From Magnetospirillum fulvum MGU-K5 (GTDB taxonomy: Bacteria > Pseudomonadota > Alphaproteobacteria > Rhodospirillales > Magnetospirillaceae): 52,367 nucleotides of DNA. A program made the position numbers and the translations under genes. The stretch spans positions 1 through 52,367 of the forward strand of contig NZ_AQPH01000019.1 of assembly GCF_000442515.1 (NCBI RefSeq), written 5' to 3'. Below the pieces are notes generated by a model. The model searched no databases and was not told the DNA's origin. It worked only from the letters and a program-made list of their open reading frames with translations. Position 1 is the first letter of the stretch; each line of letters opens with the position of its first letter. Shown here in pieces: positions 14,799 through 23,799 of the stretch.

Positions 14799-15260
14799 AT
14801 GCTTCAGACCGCCACCGCCGATCGTTCGGAGCTTGCCCGCGTCGAAACCTCGGCCCACGCCCTGCTTGAGGTGGTGACCGAACTGGCCGCCGTGATGGAC
14901 GAGGAAAACCGGCTGCTGGCCGCGGGATTTCCCGCCGGTCTGGTCGCCACCTCGGACCGCAAGGGCGAACTGACCGCCGAATATGCCGATTTGTGGGATC
15001 AGGTCCGCGCCGAGGCCGCCCAGGCCCTGGCCGCCGATCCCGACTTCGTCCGCACCCTGACGCAGGCGGTGGGCGATCTGCGGCTGGTCGCCAATGAAAA
15101 TCTGGCCCGGCTGGAAGCGGCGATGACGGCATCGCGGCGCCGGGTCGAGGCGGCGCTTGCGGCGCTGCACGAAGACGCCGCCGAGGGTCGGACCTATGGC
15201 GCCGACGGCGAGATGATGCTGGCCCACTTCCCCTCTGCCGGAACCAATTTTCACGCCTGA
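14799..15260 (+). CDS. flgN: FlgN-like export chaperone
   Basis: This 153-aa all-helical protein fits FlgN, the chaperone of FlgK and FlgL: it lies just before them and has the long amphipathic helices typical of the family (ALLEVVTELAAVMDEENRLL, LVATSDRKGELTAEYADLW, LRLVANENLARLEAAMTASR). The ATG at 14799 has AAGGAG 8 bases upstream; a start 30 bases earlier has none. FlgN sequences are poorly conserved, so the call rests on both pattern and context. Confidence 0.78.
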   Translation: MLQTATADRSELARVETSAHALLEVVTELAAVMDEENRLLAAGFPAGLVATSDRKGELTAEYADLWDQVRAEAAQALAADPDFVRTLTQAVGDLRLVANENLARLEAAMTASRRRVEAALAALHEDAAEGRTYGADGEMMLAHFPSAGTNFHA

Positions 15261-15305
15261 TCCCGATCCTGGGGGACGGGTGGGGATTCGCGAAGGAGGC
15301 CGAAG

Positions 15306-17042
15306 ATGTCGCTCAACGTTGCTCTGTCCACGGCGTCGCGGTCGCTGCGGGCGCTCGAAACCCAGATGGCGGTGTCGTCGGCCAATATCTCGAATGCCGA
15401 TACCGATGGGTACACACGCAAATCCGCGACCAAGGTCACCGACGTCACGGCGGGGGTGGGGACCGGGGCCACGATCTCGGCGATCGTCAGCAAGGTCGAT
15501 CCCTGGCTGTTGAAGAGTATCGTTGCCACCACCTCGACGAAGGAAGCGGCCTCGGTCGATGCCGATTATCTCGACCGGCTGGGCGATGCGCTGGGCTCGC
15601 TGTCCTCGGACAGCGCCAGCAGCGGCGGCACGCTGGCGACATCCTTGTCCTCGCTGTCCTCGGCCTTGACCGAACTGGCGACGACGCCCGAAAGCGCGAC
15701 GCTGAAAAGCGAGGTCGTCGGCGATCTCGACGATGCGGCGGCGGCGTTGCGCACCACCTCGTCCGAGGTGCAGGGCCTGCGGCAGGCGGCGGATTCCGAT
15801 ATCGCCGATGCGGTCGATACCGCCAATACCGCGCTGTCGGCGATCGACGCGCTGAACGATTCGATCGTCCGCGCCAAGGCGTCGGGCCAGTCGACCGCCG
15901 ATCTCGAAGACCAGCGGATGAACAAGGTGGCCGATCTGTCCGCAGTGATGGGGGTCAGCTATTTCACCCAGGCCAATGGGGCGATGGTGGTCTATACCAG
16001 CGGCGGCGCGCCGTTGCTGAACTCGAGTGTGCACACCCTGTCCTTTGACGAGGCGGGGACGGTGACCTCAAGCGCGACCTATCCCGGCGGCCTGTCCGGT
16101 ATCACTCTCGACGGCACCGACATCACCAGTACGATCAAAAGCGGCAGCGTCGCCGCCCTGGTGACGATGCGCGACAAGACCTTGCCCGCGATTCAAACTC
16201 AGTTGGACAGCCTCGCCACCGGCCTGCGCGACACCATCAACAGCGTCTATAACAACGGGACCGCGTCGCCGCCGCCCAACAGCCTGAGCGGCAGCGTCAC
16301 CGGACTGGATGCCGCCTCCGCTCTGACCGCGACCGGCAACCTGTCGGTTGCGGTGACCGATTCGTCGGGCAAGACGGTCGCCGCCTCGACCTTCGACCTG
16401 TCGGGCTATTCCGATTTGGGCTCGCTGGTGTCGGCGATCAATTCCGCCGGGCTGGGGCTGACCGCCGCGATCGATTCCACCACCGGCTCGGTGTCGCTGA
16501 CCGCCAACAATGCGAGCAACGGAGTCGCGCTGTCGGGCGGTTCGGTGTCGTCGCTGGACGGCACCGCTCGCTCTCCGGCGCAATCGCTGTCGGCCGCGCT
16601 GGGCCTGAACGATCTGCTGAGCGGCAGCGGCGCCGAAACGATCGCGGTCCGCTCCGACATCCTCGCCACGCCCGATCTGCTGGCGACCTCGTCGCTGAAC
16701 ACCGGGACGGCGGCGCTGACGGCGGGGGGCGTGGCGGTCAGCGCTGGATCGGGATCCCAGGTCCAGGCCCTGGCCGACGCGATCAATTCGGCCGGGCTGG
16801 CTGGCAAGGCCGGAAACGTGGTGTCCGGGGTCTCCAGCCGTCTGTCGGCGGCCAAGGAAGAGGCCACCAGCCAGGAAACCACCCTGTCGACCCTGACCTC
16901 GTCCTTTTCGTCGAAATACGGCGTCAATGTCGATGAAGAGAGCGCGACGATTTCGGCGCTGGAAAATTCCTATTCCGCCTCGGCTCAGGTGATCAGCACC
17001 GCGAAGTCGATGTTCGACGCCCTGTTGCAAGCGGTGAGGTGA
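15306..17042 (+). CDS. flgK: Flagellar hook-associated protein 1
   Basis: This 578-aa hook-filament junction protein starts with LSTASRSLRALETQMAVSSA and NISNADTDGYTRK, the FlgK N-terminus. It also has the helical region DIADAVDTANTALSAIDALND and an ED-R-containing stretch (DLEDQRMNKVADLSAVMGV), and ends with ISALENSYSASAQVISTAKS, the C-terminal helix of axial proteins. A segment near residue 380 resembles the flagellin-IN motif. GGAGG precedes the ATG. flgL follows without a gap. Confidence 0.93.
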   Translation: MSLNVALSTASRSLRALETQMAVSSANISNADTDGYTRKSATKVTDVTAGVGTGATISAIVSKVDPWLLKSIVATTSTKEAASVDADYLDRLGDALGSLSSDSASSGGTLATSLSSLSSALTELATTPESATLKSEVVGDLDDAAAALRTTSSEVQGLRQAADSDIADAVDTANTALSAIDALNDSIVRAKASGQSTADLEDQRMNKVADLSAVMGVSYFTQANGAMVVYTSGGAPLLNSSVHTLSFDEAGTVTSSATYPGGLSGITLDGTDITSTIKSGSVAALVTMRDKTLPAIQTQLDSLATGLRDTINSVYNNGTASPPPNSLSGSVTGLDAASALTATGNLSVAVTDSSGKTVAASTFDLSGYSDLGSLVSAINSAGLGLTAAIDSTTGSVSLTANNASNGVALSGGSVSSLDGTARSPAQSLSAALGLNDLLSGSGAETIAVRSDILATPDLLATSSLNTGTAALTAGGVAVSAGSGSQVQALADAINSAGLAGKAGNVVSGVSSRLSAAKEEATSQETTLSTLTSSFSSKYGVNVDEESATISALENSYSASAQVISTAKSMFDALLQAVR

Positions 17043-17044
17043 TC

Positions 17045-17959
17045 ATGGAACGCGTATCGACCTTCGGGCTGGGACAGACGATGCTGAGTTCGACGCTGTC
17101 GCTGCAATCGCGTCTGGCCAGGGCCGAACTGCAAAACGCCTCGGGGCTCAAGACCTCCACCTATACCGCGCTGGGGGCAACGGATTCGTCGCGGCTGGTC
17201 TCGGTCGAGGATGCGCTCACCAAGACCAAGGCCTGGTCCAGCAACACCCAAACCGTGCTGGACCGGGTCGAGGTGATGTACAACAGTGTCGGCAGCATCG
17301 CCGACAAGATGACCTCGCTGCGCAGCACCCTCTCGACCGCGATGTCAGACACCAATTCGACGACGGATTACGCCGCCCTTGGCGACGATCTGCTCGACGA
17401 TCTCTCTGCGCTGATGAACGTGCAGGTCGATGGCCGCTATCTGTTCGGCGGCAGCCGCACCGACACCGCCCCGGTGGATGTCTCGCTCTTGACCGCCGCG
17501 CCGACGACCGCCGACACCAGCTATTACCAGGGCGATTCCAGCCTGGCCTCGATCCGGGTTTCCGACGACCAGACGATCACCTATGGCGTTACCGCCGACA
17601 CTTCGGGGTTCGAGAAAGCGTTGCGTGCCGCCAACATGCTGAAAGACATCTCGTCGTCGGCAACGTCGACGTCCTCGGTCGATTCGTCGAAGGTCAAGGC
17701 GGCCTATGACCTTGCCACCGATGCGCTGAAGGATCTGCTGAAGACCCAGGGGGGGCTGTCGCTGTCGTCAAGCCGTCTGGAAGCGGTCAAGACCACCCAG
17801 GACAATGCGGTGACGATGCTGACCGATCGCGTCAGTGATTTGAAGTCGGTCGATGTCGCCGAAGTCTCGGTAACGATCTCCCAGCTTCAGAACACGCTGG
17901 AAGCCTCGTATTCGGCTTTGGGCAAGATCACCAGCCTGTCGCTGGTCAAGTACCTGTAG
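17045..17959 (+). CDS. flgL: Flagellar hook-associated protein 3
   Basis: This 304-aa junction protein is flagellin-like at both ends: QTMLSSTLSLQSRLARAELQ at the N-terminus and LKSVDVAEVSVTISQLQNTL plus ASYSALGKITSLSLVKYL at the C-terminus. The middle has the FlgL hallmark NVQVDGRYLFGGSRTDTAPV. An in-frame GTG at 17039 overlaps the flgK stop, but the ATG at 17045 has GAGGTGAT before it and is preferred. It is the last gene of the flagellar block. Confidence 0.92.
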   Translation: MERVSTFGLGQTMLSSTLSLQSRLARAELQNASGLKTSTYTALGATDSSRLVSVEDALTKTKAWSSNTQTVLDRVEVMYNSVGSIADKMTSLRSTLSTAMSDTNSTTDYAALGDDLLDDLSALMNVQVDGRYLFGGSRTDTAPVDVSLLTAAPTTADTSYYQGDSSLASIRVSDDQTITYGVTADTSGFEKALRAANMLKDISSSATSTSSVDSSKVKAAYDLATDALKDLLKTQGGLSLSSSRLEAVKTTQDNAVTMLTDRVSDLKSVDVAEVSVTISQLQNTLEASYSALGKITSLSLVKYL

Positions 17960-17962
17960 CCC

Positions 17963-17984
17963 GCTCCGGCGGCGAAGCCGGGGC
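17963..17984 (+). terminator. Hairpin after flgL
   Basis: An 8-bp stem (17963-17970 with 17977-17984, one wobble pair) lies 4 bp after the flgL stop. It lacks a T-run, so it is a weak terminator at best. Confidence 0.4.
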
Positions 17985-17994
17985 ATCCGCCGTT

Positions 17995-18384
17995 TCAGTC
18001 TGAGAGTTCGGCCAGCAGCCGCTTGCCCTGCTTGTGGCTGGCCACCCAGCGGCGGGCCAGGACAAAGAGCGCGGCCCCGCTCGCCACCCCGCTGGCGCTT
18101 GCCAGGAAATCCTCCAGCGCGGCATGTCGTCCGGGCACGAAAGTCTGCCCCAACTCCATCACCCCGGCATAAAGCGCAAGGGCGGCCACCACCGCCGCAA
18201 GGCCAAAGCGCCCGGCATAGGCGAAGGCGATGATCGCGGTTGCCCCCATATAGGCAACGCAATGTTCGATATGGCCGCCGATGCCGGTGCGAATCATCTC
18301 ATCCCCCGGAATCCAGGAGAGGATGCACAGCAGTCCGACGCAGCCCCAGGCGGCGGCGCGGATGAGTCCGGCTGGGCGGCTCAT
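17995..18384 (-). CDS. VanZ-like membrane protein
   Basis: This 129-aa protein has four hydrophobic segments and the VanZ-family pattern: a short first helix ending LSWIPG, then IEHCVAYMGATAI, then ALALYAGVMELGQTFVPGR followed by EDFLASASGVASGAA. VanZ-like proteins are small inner-membrane proteins of mostly unknown role. GGGGGA lies 9 bases before the chosen ATG. The frame is open further upstream, but that part looks non-coding. It is convergent with flgL. The 259 bp upstream to the tRNA hold no gene. Confidence 0.75.
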   Translation of the reverse strand: MSRPAGLIRAAAWGCVGLLCILSWIPGDEMIRTGIGGHIEHCVAYMGATAIIAFAYAGRFGLAAVVAALALYAGVMELGQTFVPGRHAALEDFLASASGVASGAALFVLARRWVASHKQGKRLLAELSD

Positions 18385-18606
18385 GATCTGGTTTCCCCCG
18401 ATTGCCGGAGCCGCGCTGACAGCACGATGGCCCCCTGATTTCGGCCTGACAGTAGCGGCTTGCGTCAACGAAGGCGATCACCTTCAAGCATTGCCGCAGG
18501 CGAGCAGGCACGCGGAAGGCGTCGTCCGGTGCTGCCGGTCTTTCCGGGGAGCGAACGGTGCCGTGTCTATGTTGCGATGATGTGCGAGGCGAAATCGGAA
18601 AACAGA

Positions 18607-18638
18607 AAGGGCTTAGCCGATTTCTCAGCTAAGCCCTT
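18607..18638 (-). terminator. Intrinsic terminator of tRNA-Ala
   Basis: A perfect 11-bp stem (18607-18617 with 18628-18638) lies 5 bases past the tRNA 3' end on the minus strand and is followed there by TTTCTGTTTTCC. Confidence 0.8.
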
Positions 18639-18643
18639 AAACT

Positions 18644-18719
<76 letters not shown>

Positions 18720-18857
18720 TTTTTATTTCGTACCGGCGGGTTTGGGGCTCCGTCGGTGGAGGCGGAACATATTGTCTTCGGGCTGACCTTGCAAGCGAAA
18801 AATTTCGCTTTTTTTCATTATCCGAAAACGTCCGGCCTCGGGCGGGTTGGACGAGGG

Positions 18858-19241
18858 TTAAACCTCGTCCTCCAGCCCCTCGTCCATGTGTTCCATCACT
18901 TCGGCCATGTCGTCGTCGTCCTCGCCCAGATCCGAGGCGTCCTCGATCAGGCTGGCCTCATCTTCCTCGGCGGCATCGTCGCTCTCGACGGCGTCTTCGT
19001 CGTCGACCACGCTCTCGGCAAGGTCGTCGACCTCGGTCTCGATGATCTCGGCCGCGACGGCCGCGGGAATAGCCGCTTTATTCTCGACCGGGACGCCGCC
19101 GGCACGCCGCACCTTGAAAGGCACGTCGGGTTCGACGGTCGAGCCACATTTCGGGCAAATGATCGGAACATGCTTCAGATCATAAAAACGGCAGCCGCAG
19201 CTTTGGCAGGTGCGCTTGTGTCCCCATTCCGGCTTGGCCAC
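18858..19241 (-). CDS. FYDLN_acid (TIGR02300) family protein
   Basis: This 127-aa protein has a zinc-ribbon-like N-terminus with Cys12, Cys15, Cys17, Cys29 and Cys32 around the signature RFYDL...IICPKCG. A variable linker and a very acidic C-terminal half follow, largely Asp, Glu and Ala. The family is characteristic of alphaproteobacteria and its function is unknown. In many genomes it lies beside aroA and the tRNA-Ala gene, as it does here. It is divergent from aroA. Confidence 0.9.
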   Translation of the reverse strand: MAKPEWGHKRTCQSCGCRFYDLKHVPIICPKCGSTVEPDVPFKVRRAGGVPVENKAAIPAAVAAEIIETEVDDLAESVVDDEDAVESDDAAEEDEASLIEDASDLGEDDDDMAEVMEHMDEGLEDEV

Positions 19242-19425
19242 CTGGCGATCCTCCTAGAACGTTGTCCGGTGATTTTGCTGTCTGGAGGGGCATTTGCCAT
19301 GTTCCCCACCCTGTGTCAAAACCAATTCGTGGCAACGCTGCCGGTCTATGACGCCAGCGTGGCTTGTGATAGAGCTTTGGCCCCGCCGAGATCGCGGCGG
19401 CGACGGCAGGGGAGATGGGGTGATC

Positions 19426-20769
19426 ATGGCCAAGACGCTGCATTCCGGACGGGTCCGGGCGCTTTCCGGTTCGGCCCGCGTGCCGGGTGATAAATCGATC
19501 TCGCACCGGGCGCTGATGCTGGGCGCGCTGGCGGTGGGCGAAAGCGTCGTCAGCGGTTTGCTCGAAGGCGACGACGTGCTGCGCACCGCCGCCTGTATGC
19601 GGGCGCTGGGGGCCGAAATCACCCGTCACGAGGATGGGCGCTGGCATTTGTTCGGGCGCGGCGTCGGCGGTCTGTCCGAACCGGCCGATTTGTTGGACAT
19701 GGGCAATTCCGGCACCGGGGCGCGGCTGCTGATGGGGCTGGTCGCCACCCATCCCTTCACCTCGTTTTTTACCGGCGATGCCTCGCTGCGGTCGCGGCCG
19801 ATGCGCCGGGTCACCGAGCCGTTGGCGCGGATGGGGGCGCGGTTCTTCACCCGCGAGGGCGGTCGGCTGCCGCTGGCGGTGATCGGCACCGCGAGCCCGC
19901 TGCCGATCGAATACGAACTGCCGGTCGCCTCGGCCCAGGTGAAGTCGGCGCTGCTGCTGGCCGGGCTCAACACGCCGGGCGAGACGACGGTGATCGAGCG
20001 CGAGGCCACCCGCGATCACACCGAACTGATGTTGCGTAATTTCGGGGCCGACGTCCGGGTCGAGGCGACCGAGACTGGCGGACGGGCGATCACCGTCACC
20101 GGCTTTCCCGAACTGACCGGGCGGGAGTTCGAGGTTCCGGCCGATCCGTCCTCGGCGGCGTTCCCCGCCGTTGCCGCGCTGCTGGTCGAAGGGTCCGAAA
20201 TCGTTCTGCCCGGCGTCGGCATCAACCCGCTGCGCACCGGGCTGTACCAGACCCTGCGCGAGATGGGGGCGGATCTGCATTTCGAGAACCGCCGCGATCA
20301 GGCGGGCGAGCCGGTCGCCGATCTGCGGGTCCGCGCCTCGCGGCTGAAGGGGATTGATGTCCCGGCCGAACGGGCACCCTCGATGATCGATGAATATCCG
20401 ATCCTGGCGGTTGCCGCCGCCTTTGCCGAGGGCACCACCCGGATGAGCGGGCTGGCCGAACTGCGGGTCAAGGAAAGCGATCGTCTGGCGGCGATGGCGC
20501 GCGGGCTGGCCGCCTGCGGTGTTGCGGTCGAGGAAGAGGCCGATACCCTGATCGTTCACGGCAAGGGCCGCGCCCCAACCGGAGACGCCTTGGTCGCCAC
20601 TCATTTCGACCACCGCATCGCGATGGCCTTCCTGGTTCTGGGGATGGCTGCCGAGCGTCCCGTCGCGGTTAACGAGGCCGAGGCGATCGATACCAGCTTC
20701 CCCGGCTTCGTCGCCCTGATGAACGGATTGGGCGCGGCGATCGGCGCGGCGGCTGACGAAGCGGTCTGA
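19426..20769 (+). CDS. aroA: 3-phosphoshikimate 1-carboxyvinyltransferase (EPSP synthase)
   Basis: This 447-aa enzyme joins shikimate-3-phosphate and phosphoenolpyruvate in the shikimate pathway. Visible motifs are [65 protein letters not shown] and [11 protein letters not shown]. Together these resemble the class II (CP4-like) enzymes. In the loop that decides glyphosate binding, the key position is Gly (NSGTG), not the Ala of CP4, so sensitivity is expected. The start at 19426 has GGGGAGATGGGG before it and begins with MAKTLHSG; upstream codons look non-coding. Confidence 0.95.
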   Translation: MAKTLHSGRVRALSGSARVPGDKSISHRALMLGALAVGESVVSGLLEGDDVLRTAACMRALGAEITRHEDGRWHLFGRGVGGLSEPADLLDMGNSGTGARLLMGLVATHPFTSFFTGDASLRSRPMRRVTEPLARMGARFFTREGGRLPLAVIGTASPLPIEYELPVASAQVKSALLLAGLNTPGETTVIEREATRDHTELMLRNFGADVRVEATETGGRAITVTGFPELTGREFEVPADPSSAAFPAVAALLVEGSEIVLPGVGINPLRTGLYQTLREMGADLHFENRRDQAGEPVADLRVRASRLKGIDVPAERAPSMIDEYPILAVAAAFAEGTTRMSGLAELRVKESDRLAAMARGLAACGVAVEEEADTLIVHGKGRAPTGDALVATHFDHRIAMAFLVLGMAAERPVAVNEAEAIDTSFPGFVALMNGLGAAIGAAADEAV

Positions 20770-20816
20770 CGCGGGGGGGAATGGGGCGGGGCCGGGCGAA
20801 ACGTCCGGGTCCCAAG

Positions 20817-20841
20817 GGGCGCGGCGGATAAGGCCGCGCCC
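20817..20841. terminator. Terminator-like hairpin between aroA and cspA
   Basis: A perfect 9-bp GC stem (20817-20825 with 20833-20841) lies midway between convergent genes. A second dyad, TGATCGC/GCGATCA (20852-20869), overlaps the cspA stop codon. Neither has a clear T-run. Confidence 0.5.
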
Positions 20842-20866
20842 GGGATCGTCATGATCGCGTTGGCGA

Positions 20867-21076
20867 TCAGAGCGGCTTCAGATTGACGGCGGCGGTCTTA
20901 CCCTTGCGGGGGTCGCGTTCCGTCTCGAAGGTCAGCTTCTGCCCTTCGTTCAGGTTGCTGAGACCGGCGCGCTCGACCGCCGAGATGTGAACGAAAACGT
21001 CGGCGGTGCCGTCGTCGGGCTGAATGAAGCCGTAACCCTTGGTGCTATTGAACCACTTCACGGTACCAGTCGGCAT
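20867..21076 (-). CDS. cspA: Cold-shock domain protein
   Basis: This 69-aa single cold-shock domain protein has both nucleic-acid binding motifs: RNP1 as KGYGFI (residues 13-18) and RNP2 as VFVHI (27-31). GTVKWFN opens the domain. Such proteins bind single-stranded RNA and melt structure. The ATG has GGAGATC upstream. The gene follows a leader of about 180 bases with several hairpins, as in cold-regulated csp genes. Whether it is cold-induced cannot be told from the sequence. Confidence 0.93.
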   Translation of the reverse strand: MPTGTVKWFNSTKGYGFIQPDDGTADVFVHISAVERAGLSNLNEGQKLTFETERDPRKGKTAAVNLKPL

Positions 21077-21260
21077 TGGGGATCTCCACTTAGTAACAGT
21101 CCCGGCCCGCATGCTCTCATGCGGGGTCCGATCGATCGACCCCTCAGTGACACCGGAACCGGCGCCGGACTCCCGTAAAGGAGTCCTTTTGGTAGGTAGA
21201 AAGATCAACCAAGGATGTTCTAGCGGTTCGGAGAATACAAGCGTATTCGGAGAATGTTCT
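21077..21260 (-). promoter_or_regulatory. Structured cspA leader and upstream repeats
   Basis: Hairpins lie at 21106-21125 (8 bp, perfect) and 21167-21186 (7 bp, perfect), with GATCGATC flanked by short GGGGTC/GACCCC arms between them. Further upstream, TTCGGAGAAT is repeated at 21227-21236 and 21246-21255 (19-bp period), and GAATAC/GTATTC forms a dyad at 21233-21248. The region probably contains the promoter and an RNA leader. Confidence 0.5.
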
Positions 21261-21324
21261 ATACTCCCACCCCGCCGGATAGTCCGCCCCATAACCGTTC
21301 GAGTAGGACGCCCGCGGTGGGGTC

Positions 21325-21825
21325 TTACTCTGGCTGCGGCGATGCTTCGACGACGCGCGGCGTGGCTCGATAAACCTTGCCGTTCCAGCGCAGCCAATAA
21401 GCGGGGGTGCGGATGGTCGACCAGCCGCCAGCCCGCTCGGTGGTGAGATAGACCTCCTCGGGCTGGGCATAGCTCCAGCCGATCGGTTCCCACCCGGTGT
21501 TGGTCCAGCGCGCCACCATCAGCGGCCCGCCGCTGTCGGTGGCCCAGTCCGGGGAATCAAGCAGCAGAAACAGTTCGGCCTTGCCATCCTCGTCAAGGTC
21601 GATCCGACCGGCGCGGACCTGATCGGGGCCGAAGCTCAATTCGCCCGACGCACGGTAATAAGTCGGCCATTGTGCCTTCAGCACCGCGTCGATATCGGGA
21701 GGCGTCGGTTCGGGCAGCGGTTGCAACGCCACCAGAGCGGCCAACGGGCCGTCTTCCTGGGCGAGAGCATGGGAGGAGGGCACCGCCAACAGCAGTGCCG
21801 TCGCGAGGGCGGCAAGAATGCGCAT
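21325..21825 (-). CDS. Secreted protein of unknown function
   Basis: This 166-aa protein starts with a clear signal peptide ([20 protein letters not shown]) and probable cleavage after ALA at residue 22. The mature part includes [20 protein letters not shown], which resembles an FG-GAP/EF-hand-like calcium loop (D-x-D-x-D-G), and a Trp-rich C-terminal half. I do not recognise a family. The long stretch 21825-23502 on this strand is only the shadow of sppA, so the short frame is the real one. It is divergent from sppA with a 189-bp gap that holds both promoters. Confidence 0.7.
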   Translation of the reverse strand: MRILAALATALLLAVPSSHALAQEDGPLAALVALQPLPEPTPPDIDAVLKAQWPTYYRASGELSFGPDQVRAGRIDLDEDGKAELFLLLDSPDWATDSGGPLMVARWTNTGWEPIGWSYAQPEEVYLTTERAGGWSTIRTPAYWLRWNGKVYRATPRVVEASPQPE

Positions 21826-22014
21826 GATCGGGCCGGAGCTTAGAAAATTTATGCGGTTCTGTACACCATCCGTTTTGCTCTGCGGCACGCGAAAGGATTG
21901 AGGTACACTCCCCGCACCCTGGGGGTTTGCCGACGGAGGACCTGGCGTGGGTTGCTTTCCTTCCGGCGGCTGGGATAATCCCCCCAGGCTACCGTTCTGC
22001 CGAAGGGAAATAGC

Positions 22015-23799
22015 ATGCGACGCCTGGGCCGAGTCCTGGTCATCCTTCTTGCCGTCACTGGATTTCTGACTCTTGCCGGGATCGGTTTGTCCGGTCTGGT
22101 CGCCTATCGGCTGGCCACCGGCGGGACGACCTCTACGCCGCCTGATCGCGGAATCGTCACCCTTGATCTTGAATCCCGCTTCCGCAGCGCGCCGGACGGC
22201 GACCCGATGGCGGCGCTGTCGGGCGAGCATTCCTATGTGCTGCGTCAGGTGATCGAGGCAATCGACGCCGCCGCCGCCGATCGCCGGGTGGTCGGGCTGT
22301 TCGCGACGCAGGGGCACGCCTCGCTGGGGCTGGCCGACGGTCAGGAACTCCGCGATGCCATCACCCGCTTCCGCGCCTCGGGCAAACCGGCGGTACTGTT
22401 CGCCGAGACCTTGGGTGACGGCGGCGTCGGCACGCTGGATTACTACCTCGCCTCGGCCTTCGGTCAGGTGTGGTTGCAGCCGTCGGGCGATGTCGGGCTG
22501 ACCGGAATCGTTGCCGAAAGCCCCTTCGTTAAAGGCACCCTCGATCTGCTGGGGATCAAGACCCAGTTCTTCGCCCGCCACGAATACAAATCGGCGATCG
22601 AGACCTTTACCCAAACCTCCTACAGCGCGGCGCACCGCGAGAATTTGGGCCGTCTGCTCGATTCCTGGACCGGGCAGATCGTTGCCGGGATCGCGGGCGG
22701 GCGCAAGCTGCCGGTCGAGCGGGTGCAGGCGCTGATCGGCAAGGGTCCCTATCTGCCGTCCGAGGCGCTGACCGCCGGTCTGATCGACCGCGTCGGCTAT
22801 CGTGACGAGGCGTGGACCGCCGTCGCCGGGAGTGGTGACGGGGCCGCCGAGGAAATCGACATCGCCGATTACATCTCCCGTCTGCCCTCGGCGCACGGGA
22901 CCAAGGTGGCGCTGATCTCTGGATTGGGCGCGATTCATCGCGGCGAATCCAGTCCCGGCTTTGACGATGACGGCGGGTTCGGGGCCGCGACCATCGCCCA
23001 GGCTTTCCGCGATGCGGTCGAGGACGATTCGGTCAAGGCGATCTTGTTTCGGATCGACAGCCCTGGCGGTTCGTACACTGCGTCCGACACGATCTGGCAC
23101 GAAGTGGCGCTGGCCCGCGCCGCCGGGAAGCCGGTGGTGGTGTCGATGGGCAATGTCGCCGCGTCGGGCGGCTATTTCGTCGCGATGGGAGCCGACCGGG
23201 TGTTGGCTCAGCCCGGCACCCTGACCGGCTCGATCGGGGTGTTCACCGGCAAGGCGGTTCTGGACGAATTCTGGAGCAAGCTGGGGGTGAGCTGGGACGA
23301 ACTGCATCGGGGCGATAATGCGACGATGTGGAGCATGAACCGTCCGTTCCCGCCCGAGGCCAAGGCCCGGATCGACGCGATGCTGGACGCGATCTATGCC
23401 GATTTCACCGGCAAGGCGGTCGCGGGCCGGGCCATTCCCGCCGACAAGATCGACCAGTTGGCGCGCGGCCGGGTGTGGAGCGGGTCCGACGCCCGCGAAC
23501 ATGGCTTGGTCGACGGGTTGGGTGGCTGGTACGAAGCGGTCGCCGCGATCCGCGAAGTCGCCAAGCTGAAGCCGGAAGACCCGGTCGATCTGGTCGCCTT
23601 CCCCGAGCCGCGCAAGCCGTGGGAGGTTCTGGCCGAAGCGGTGGCGGGTGGCTCGGTCTCAGAGCGCAAGGCCCTGGTGCGGGCGGTGTCGGTGCTCGAC
23701 CCGCTGCTGGCACCGTTGGCGGCGCTGCCGACCTCGCGTGATGGCAACGGGGCCAATCTGCGGATGATGCCGGTCAGCCCGGCCGGAGCGGCCAGATGA
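22015..23799 (+). CDS. sppA: Signal peptide peptidase SppA, 67-kDa type
   Basis: This 594-aa membrane-anchored serine protease degrades cleaved signal peptides. One N-terminal helix (residues 5-32) anchors it. Two tandem S49 domains follow, at about 70-260 and 300-520. The catalytic Lys192 lies in ARHEYKSAIE and the Ser384 in GNVAASGGYF, the same split dyad as in the E. coli enzyme. An AAGGGA site precedes the ATG. It overlaps the next gene by ATGA. Confidence 0.93.
   Translation: MRRLGRVLVILLAVTGFLTLAGIGLSGLVAYRLATGGTTSTPPDRGIVTLDLESRFRSAPDGDPMAALSGEHSYVLRQVIEAIDAAAADRRVVGLFATQGHASLGLADGQELRDAITRFRASGKPAVLFAETLGDGGVGTLDYYLASAFGQVWLQPSGDVGLTGIVAESPFVKGTLDLLGIKTQFFARHEYKSAIETFTQTSYSAAHRENLGRLLDSWTGQIVAGIAGGRKLPVERVQALIGKGPYLPSEALTAGLIDRVGYRDEAWTAVAGSGDGAAEEIDIADYISRLPSAHGTKVALISGLGAIHRGESSPGFDDDGGFGAATIAQAFRDAVEDDSVKAILFRIDSPGGSYTASDTIWHEVALARAAGKPVVVSMGNVAASGGYFVAMGADRVLAQPGTLTGSIGVFTGKAVLDEFWSKLGVSWDELHRGDNATMWSMNRPFPPEAKARIDAMLDAIYADFTGKAVAGRAIPADKIDQLARGRVWSGSDAREHGLVDGLGGWYEAVAAIREVAKLKPEDPVDLVAFPEPRKPWEVLAEAVAGGSVSERKALVRAVSVLDPLLAPLAALPTSRDGNGANLRMMPVSPAGAAR

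Noticed and set aside
21245-21259. LexA box before cspA (ATTC-N7-GTTC)
   Set aside because: The alphaproteobacterial consensus is GTTC-N7-GTTC. One half-site is off by a base, and cspA is not a typical SOS gene.
21826-23502. Upstream continuation of the minus-strand secreted protein as one 725-aa protein
   Set aside because: The extra part is the exact antisense of sppA, and the signal peptide at 21825 gives a better start.
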